DNA from: Bacteroidota bacterium
GTDB taxonomy: Bacteria > Bacteroidota > Bacteroidia > Cytophagales > Cyclobacteriaceae
Direction: 5' to 3'
Assembly (NCBI GenBank): GCA_018266055.1
Contig: JAFDYT010000002.1
Span: 143,657-207,656, forward strand
Length of the DNA stretch: 64,000 nucleotides
The notes under the pieces were generated by a model. The model made no database searches. It was given only the letters and a program-made list of their open reading frames with translations, and had not been told where the DNA came from. Position 1 is the first letter of the stretch, and each line of letters starts with the position of its first letter. The translations under genes and the position numbers were made by a program. This document shows, piece after piece, positions 63,541 to 64,000 of this stretch.

Positions 63541-64000
63541 TTACACTTTCAGTACGCCGCGAAATCCCCTGATGGCATAGTAGGATTGCGCTCCGTTGTG
63601 CGACACAAAGGCACGACCGTAACGAAAGTCGCCAAAGATGGCGCCGCCTAATTCCCGGATCGACAACGGCGTTTTCAACCAACTAGAAGTCTTCGCATCG
63701 AAGGAGCCTAGTCGCTGTAATTCGTAGTATTGATCTTCCGTCAGCAATTCAATTCCCATCGCATTGGCCATGTCGATGGCCGAATCTTTGGGTGCATGTT
63801 CCTTCCGCGATTGCAGGCCTTCGCGATCATAACACAAACTGCGGCGACCTTTGGGGCTTTCCTCCGCACAATCGCAAAAAGTAAGTTCACCGGTCTTCTT
63901 ATCCAGGGCGATGACATCTGGCTCGCCTCCGGTTCTTTCCATTTCATTCAGCGACCAAAGTTTATCCGGTCTGGCAATAAGTCGTGTTTGCACACTCGTC
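63541..64000 (-). CDS. DUF4256 protein (5' part beyond window)
   Basis: About 152 codons are open to the right edge. An in-frame GTG at 63993 could be misread as the start, but the family normally has about 35 more residues, and no stop blocks extension. The text KLWSLNEMERTGGEPDVIALD, ESPKGRRSLCYD, GIELLTEDQYYELQRLG, KTSSWLKTP and GGAIFGDFRYGRAFVSHNGAQSYYAIRGFRG is diagnostic of DUF4256. Function is not known. It is convergent with the amidohydrolase gene. Confidence 0.88.
   Translation of the reverse strand, partial: TSVQTRLIARPDKLWSLNEMERTGGEPDVIALDKKTGELTFCDCAEESPKGRRSLCYDREGLQSRKEHAPKDSAIDMANAMGIELLTEDQYYELQRLGSFDAKTSSWLKTPLSIRELGGAIFGDFRYGRAFVSHNGAQSYYAIRGFRGVLKV

Overview
The window looks like chromosomal sequence of a member of the Bacteroidota, most likely the Cytophagia branch. 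Three things point there: a type IX secretion (T9SS) type B C-terminal sorting domain on a giant repeat protein, repeated matches to the Bacteroidota sigma promoter element TAnnTTTG, and the gene families present (SprB-like repeats, DUF2911, NamZ/DUF1343, FtsX-like permease, paired rhomboids). The genus cannot be fixed from this sequence alone. I saw no rRNA, tRNA, CRISPR array, insertion sequence or prophage. The window is mainly core and housekeeping DNA, with one large surface-protein locus at its left end.

Layout. 1-9515 (minus): a small secreted protein followed by a more than 3,057-residue secreted repeat protein whose C-terminus lies beyond base 1. 9678-14489: an anchored hypothetical, SMC, and an FMN reductase. 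14500-17788: a penicillin-acylase-type hydrolase and a predicted zinc aminopeptidase. 17887-20424: a PhoB/PhoR-like two-component pair and an RluA-type pseudouridine synthase. 20521-23069: rplM-rpsI-rpsB and tsf. 23235-28468: M20 amidohydrolase, glutamate dehydrogenase, phosphatidylserine decarboxylase and fatty acid desaturase. 28454-32309: HAD phosphatase, GT87 and GT2 glycosyltransferases, FtsX/LolE-like permease. 32346-36531: NamZ-like muramidase, nth, fmt, MATE exporter. 36784-39533: GT2, OmpA-family protein, DUF1801 protein. 39542-43940 (minus): CDF metal exporter, then a deoC-gapN-acyP operon, a small secreted basic protein and a nuclease homologue. 44138-47629: a 1,163-residue TPR protein. 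47780-47893: an overlooked 37-residue membrane protein. 48141-50850: lpdA, fabG, DinB-like. 50901-52646: a soluble TPR histidine kinase. 52704-56741: a methionine operon. 56825-61163: mutL, two rhomboids, a cyclase-family enzyme and a small gene. 61169-64000: a STAS-like hypothetical, DUF2911, an amidohydrolase and a partial DUF4256 gene.

The most interesting locus is the methionine operon. A good TTG-N20-TAnnTTTG promoter is followed by a SAM-I riboswitch, then by a 37-codon open frame ending in a cluster of five Cys codons, then by two mutually exclusive RNA pairings, and only then by metY-metX-hom. This arrangement suggests that SAM sensing is layered with a cysteine-responsive leader peptide. 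The leader-peptide role is inference. The riboswitch core and the open frame are visible directly.

Other notable points are exact-period internal repeats in two very large proteins (276 bp x7, 273/291 bp in a 1,110-bp super-unit, and 714 bp in the TPR gene), several promoters placed so close to start codons that leaderless transcripts are likely, and catalytic or ligand motif deviations in Nth, MutL and the SNase homologue.
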